From contig NC_135243.1 in the NCBI RefSeq assembly GCF_947623445.1, positions 8,310,501-8,374,500 on the forward strand: a DNA stretch of 64,000 bases, given 5' to 3'. Under the pieces are notes generated by a model, which did no database searches, was not told where the DNA came from, and saw only the letters and a list, made by a program, of their open reading frames with translations. Position 1 is the stretch's first letter. The number at the start of each line of letters is the position of its first letter. Both the position numbers and the translations under genes were made by a program. This document shows positions 60,142-64,000 of the stretch, in pieces. The DNA comes from Clavelina lepadiformis. Lineage: Eukaryota; Chordata; Ascidiacea; Aplousobranchia; Clavelinidae.

Positions 60142-62496
60142 TCTGCAAACGAGGTTTGTCAACTCCAACAATCCTGGGACAACATGATAAAGGAACATGG
60201 TTTTGATGGAGTCGGCTTGGCAGTACTTTTGGGGTATGAGCCTTAATTTATTTAAACAAAATTCTTTTCCTAGCATTCGTTGTGGATATTCAGCATGAAA
60301 ATTACATAAAATATGACTGTTTTATGCAACATTACAAAACATTGCACAAGTTCTTGCAAATTTGATAAAGTTTTGAATAAATTATTTCATCATTTTTCCT
60401 TTTTTTTTACAAGTACAGATTATACAACGAAGCACCCTCTTCACGGTCACTGTACGGGTACTCGCGATTCAGCCTACCACAAGATGAAGTTATTACCATA
60501 GAAGATTTGACTAGCAGGCCCTTGGTCATCGAACATGCAGTAAAGTAAATGGTTAATTTTTTACAGATTATTTAAGTTTTAACAGTAACCCTTCAATCTT
60601 TTATATTTAAGCGCTGTTTCATCAGAGTCCACGCCGTTCTATTCTCAATACTGAACTGTAAAAACAAACGTAGTGATAGAAGTTAATAAAAGTCATTAAC
60701 TTGTTATCCGACATTCTTTGTTAAATGACGCCTACTGCATGTGCTTGTGTTTTAGAGTGGCAAGTGCTCTGGACAGAATCATAAAGTTGTTAGGTAAACA
60801 AGATGACTTGAAAGCGTTTTTGGAAGATGTTGGTGAAGCTCACAAGATGCTCAACGTCGGTTCAAGAAATTTTGAAGTGAGTATATTGTGAACATTATAC
60901 TAATAAACAAGCTTTTTAAATGTAAATGTTTACATTGCGCTAAATTTTTATGTTTTCATTATCTTTTAATTCATATTTGCTATTTGTATACATAGAAAAT
61001 TGAAGACATTTTATCGAGGGCAATTGGTGAATCTCTTGGTCCAATGAAAACAGATGATCTCATGCAATCGTGGGACAAGGCTTGCGGTGTCATGAAACAG
61101 TTCATCATTAGTGTTTATTAATGGCCGCCACTAATTCGCTGGACAAAATATCATGCGTTTGAATCTATTTCACAGTTTCTTGTTAACTTAAATGTGATAA
61201 CTTATAACATAGAAGCTTAAACCTAACCTAAATCTACCTTCCAAACTAAATTTAACTCCAAAAAAAAACATTAAATGGTTGAAATTAACTTCTTGCACGG
61301 CCTTTTCCCTAACCTAACCGTCTATAATGTATAGAGGTATGAAGAATTGCAAACCAACAGTGAAACAAATATCAAGTAAAATTATGTAACTTTAGTAACT
61401 ATGTTTGTATCACTCGCAAGACATAATTGCTCTGTTTGCTCGTATGTGTGTTTCGTTGTGACGTGTTTCCTGCTAACCAAGAAAAATGCGGTTTTATATC
61501 GCTATTAGTTAACGCCAAGAATTTTTCATTATTGTCATGAAATGGCCCGGTCGAGAAGACGTTAATATTTTGGTTGTTTCGACACAATGTTATGTAATTA
61601 CCTTGTTTAACAATGAAGAAACAATATAATCAAGATAAATCGAAGTGACCAATTGTGCTTATTGATGTCACGACCATTAGACAGAAACTGCCAAGAAATT
61701 GTCTGCAATCAGACAAGAATAATTCTGCACATACAATCGAACTTTTCATTCGTCAAAAGTGTGTACGACCTTGTAGACTGACTCATATCATCGATAGACC
61801 AAAAATCACAGTCAACTACGTGCTGCAACTTTATGACTTGATGATGTGTTTCACTTGTTCAAATACAAGTTATAGCTACATCAACATACATTCGTCATAC
61901 GTCTATTTTTAACAAGAGGCTGCGTGATATATTTACGTAGAAATAGTCCCTCTCTTTATCAACAAAATTTTAATAATCTCAAAATCATTTTTTTTTCGAT
62001 ATCGACGAAATTCTTGTCATGTTTGGGCATGTAACTTCTTATCTCATAACATTTTCATTGCAACCAAATTTTCAACGTTTCTTGAAGTTGTGTATGTAAT
62101 AAAGTATATATATATGAAATCTTATACAACTTGTGCTGCTAATGGGCATGTAAACACGGCGACTGAAAGCGATAACAAGGTATAATGAATCGTTCAAAAA
62201 GAGTAGAAATGTTTGGTATCTGACATATTTTCTGGTTTCATTACACTGCATTGCTCATCACGCGCTCACTAGCATATATAGGTAATAAGCGTGTCATTTT
62301 TTAAAGTTGGTTTTAGCTGTGGCAAAGCTAAAAACCGCTGATTCCTGAGGTAAATTTTTCTTGAGTGTTTGAACAGCGCATACTTTGCAATTGCATTGCG
62401 TAGCTGAAAGCTATAAAACGTCGGCGTAGACTATTTTCCCAGACCAACAACAGTTTATAGGCTCATGAGGGCTCATGCGTAGGCTACAGTTTATAC

Positions 62497-62788
62497 CAGG
62501 GATGTCCAACCTTTTATTATAGTGGGCCCCACTGTCACTTGAAATAATTCAATGGGCCGCAGAACTTTCACTATAGGCTACCGAAGCACTAAACGCGTGA
62601 TTTCATTTTTCGAGTCTTATAGTTATATATGATCCTGTTGCTCCCATACTATACTATTACTGTCCCCCTAAAAGCTGACTGGTACATTTTAATTAGGCTA
62701 AGATTCAAAGTTCAAAATACTACTTGGAGTGAAAATGACTAGCGGGCCGCACAAAAATCTCAGGCGGGCCGCAGGTTGGACATCCCTG
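62497..62788. mobile_element. hAT-type MITE, 292 bp
   Basis: Begins CAGGGATGTCCAACC and ends GGTTGGACATCCCTG, a perfect 15-base inverted repeat. A perfect 8-base duplication GTTTATAC flanks it (62489-62496, 62789-62796). GGGCCGC words lie inside near both ends. Confidence 0.92.
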
Positions 62789-63141
62789 GTTTATACGTTC
62801 AATCTTGCAAATCCTATGCAAAGCTTTACGTCCACGTATCACAGAATAGTTGGGAAAAATGCCAATTTCCGGTTAAGCTAAACCACATTTGAATAAAAGT
62901 ACTGCTTTCTGTCTTAAGGGTAATTTCTTGAGGCAAGCAGAACAAAATATGCTAACCTCGGTCGCTAATAAAATCTATACTATTGTAGGCTACAGTTTGT
63001 CCTATGTGGCGGTCGACAGTTTTACCACGTTTTTCGTATTTTAGCAAAAATATTTACATCAGTTATATGGTTTTTTTTATTCCAATCAGGGTATAGATAA
63101 AAAAGATTAGTAAGTGGAAAACAAAGCTACAGTATAGTGAC

Positions 63142-63538
63142 CAGGGATGGGCAAACTGCGGCTCTTTGGCATGTTTTTTGTGGCTCTTCTAGTCGAATTG
63201 TAAAATTCCAAAAAAATTGTAAAGGCTACCAAGAATACCGTTTATGAACGTTTCTGTCTATTTTTTTCTTTATTTAGACCAGCATTTCGTTTATGACGTA
63301 ACACGAAACATAGAATCCGACATTGTTTTCAGGTATAGATTCTATACTCAATGGCAGAGGTGGTCAAAGTACGCTTCGCTGACATGTTTTTATGGGTTTT
63401 CTAGCTGAAAAGTAATATCCCAAAATGACTACTAATAATATAATAAACAAATTGACAATCATTACTGATTTTGCGGCTCGCTGGTGTTTATAGTTTCCTG
63501 CAAGTGACTCTTTCATTGAACAAGTTTGCCCACCCCTG
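63142..63538. mobile_element. hAT-type MITE, related to the 39-kb pair
   Basis: Begins CAGGGATGGGCAAACTGCGG and ends TTTGCCCACCCCTG. The 8-base GTATAGTG occurs after the right end (63539-63546) and two bases before the left end (63132-63139), so the duplication is recognisable but the left junction has changed. The CTGCGGCTC motif after the left terminus links it to the MITEs at 39127 and 39666. Confidence 0.75.
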
Positions 63539-64000
63539 GTATAGTGGTATAACGCTTGTCAGCCATCAACTAAACAAGCATAACTTTCTGATTGTGAAAT
63601 TGCTAAACAACAAAATAAAAATATGGCATTTCACTTGGACGATGTTATATAGTTAAACTTCTGTTGATCTTTGTGTATGACTTCTAAATTCGCCAGAAAA
63701 TGAGAAGCATAAGATATTCAGATTAATCTGTAAACATCAAATCATGCAAGTCAATCAGTTGTCGTCATAAAACTTATTCATACTTTGTAGAATTAAGCCA
63801 AATTATATACGTTTTCTTGGCTATAGCAGCATTAATTTTTAATTATTTATGTGTAATGTATGGCATACGATGAAAGTAAAGTACGTAAATATTTATAAAA
63901 ACAAATGAAAGAAATCCTTTCGGGAAATTCCACTGCCGACCGTTACTATTTCTGCAGATAACCGAAAAGTTAAAATTTGCATTCGTTTCTTTAACACTCT

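Larger units (their letters stand above)
48014..61121 (+). pseudogene. Globin 2, exon 1 split by two LTR retrotransposons
   Basis: Start codon 48014 and codons for MAL, then TCT at 48023, where the reading frame runs into an LTR. The gene resumes at 60142 with TCTGCAAACGAG. Exon pieces: 48014-48022 plus 60142-60233, then 60419-60544, 60756-60876, 60996-61121. If the insertion is ignored the four exons total 474 bases, 157 residues, exactly as in globin 1, with the same three intron positions and phases. Heme residues remain: CD1 Phe in YSRFSLP, E7 His in IEHAVK, F8 His in GEAHKML. No stop, frameshift or broken splice site is seen outside the insertion, so the disruption looks recent or is one haplotype. 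With the insertion in place, translation from the start codon would give only 29 codons, ending in the LTR at TAA 48101-48103. Confidence 0.9.
61122..64000. other. Downstream of globin 2, no further gene seen
   Basis: AT-rich, with two MITEs listed separately. An AATAAA at about 62098-62103 is the first canonical signal after globin 2 but lies nearly 1 kb from the stop. No coding family recognised on either strand. Confidence 0.4.

Noticed and set aside
1..64000. CRISPR arrays, operons, rRNA or tRNA genes
   Set aside because: The window is eukaryotic; no regular spacer array, rRNA stretch or tRNA cloverleaf was seen by eye on either strand.

Overview
The window is animal nuclear DNA, most likely from a tunicate of the Ciona type. 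The evidence is an AT-rich, compact genome with many short introns. It carries chordate-type orthologues (RPGRIP1L, a SOCS6/7 gene, GNB5) and globins with introns at the B12.2 and G7.0 positions. Short hAT-type elements are abundant. The species is inferred, not shown. All gene models were built by hand from splice-site phase and from family similarity recalled from memory; no search was run.

Layout, left to right. 1-109: last coding piece of an unidentified plus-strand gene. 2060-15094 (minus): a complete 30-exon RPGRIP1L-like gene, a ciliary transition-zone scaffold. A palindromic foldback repeat lies just upstream of its start codon. 18906-23006 (plus): a 9-exon divergent actin-like gene with a potentially myristoylated N-terminal extension of about 230 residues. 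25442-30885 (minus): an 8-exon SOCS6/7-type gene with SH2 domain and SOCS box. 32973-34112 (minus): an intronless G-protein beta-5 gene. 34113-42135: mostly non-coding, with a second foldback repeat and two adjacent hAT-type MITEs. 42136-43191 (minus): an intact 4-exon globin. About 45420-46060: an inverted, partly deleted copy of the globin region that keeps one orphan globin exon. 48014-61121 (plus): a second globin gene whose first exon is split after codon 3-4 by two complete LTR retrotransposons. 61122-64000: non-coding, with two more hAT-type MITEs.

The most striking feature is the insertion complex at 48023-60145. Two different Ty3/gypsy-type elements, about 6.0 kb each and in opposite orientation, sit back to back in one globin codon. 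The 4-base target TCTG occurs three times, once at each end and once between them, so both elements used the same target. The left element is broken (in-frame UGA after gag, two pol frameshifts, a nested hAT MITE between PBS and gag). The right element keeps one uninterrupted 1615-codon gag-pol frame and nearly identical LTRs.

The host genes do not form an operon or a shared pathway; this is ordinary chromosomal neighbourhood. The globins form a small local cluster, diverging from each other, with a relic copy between them.
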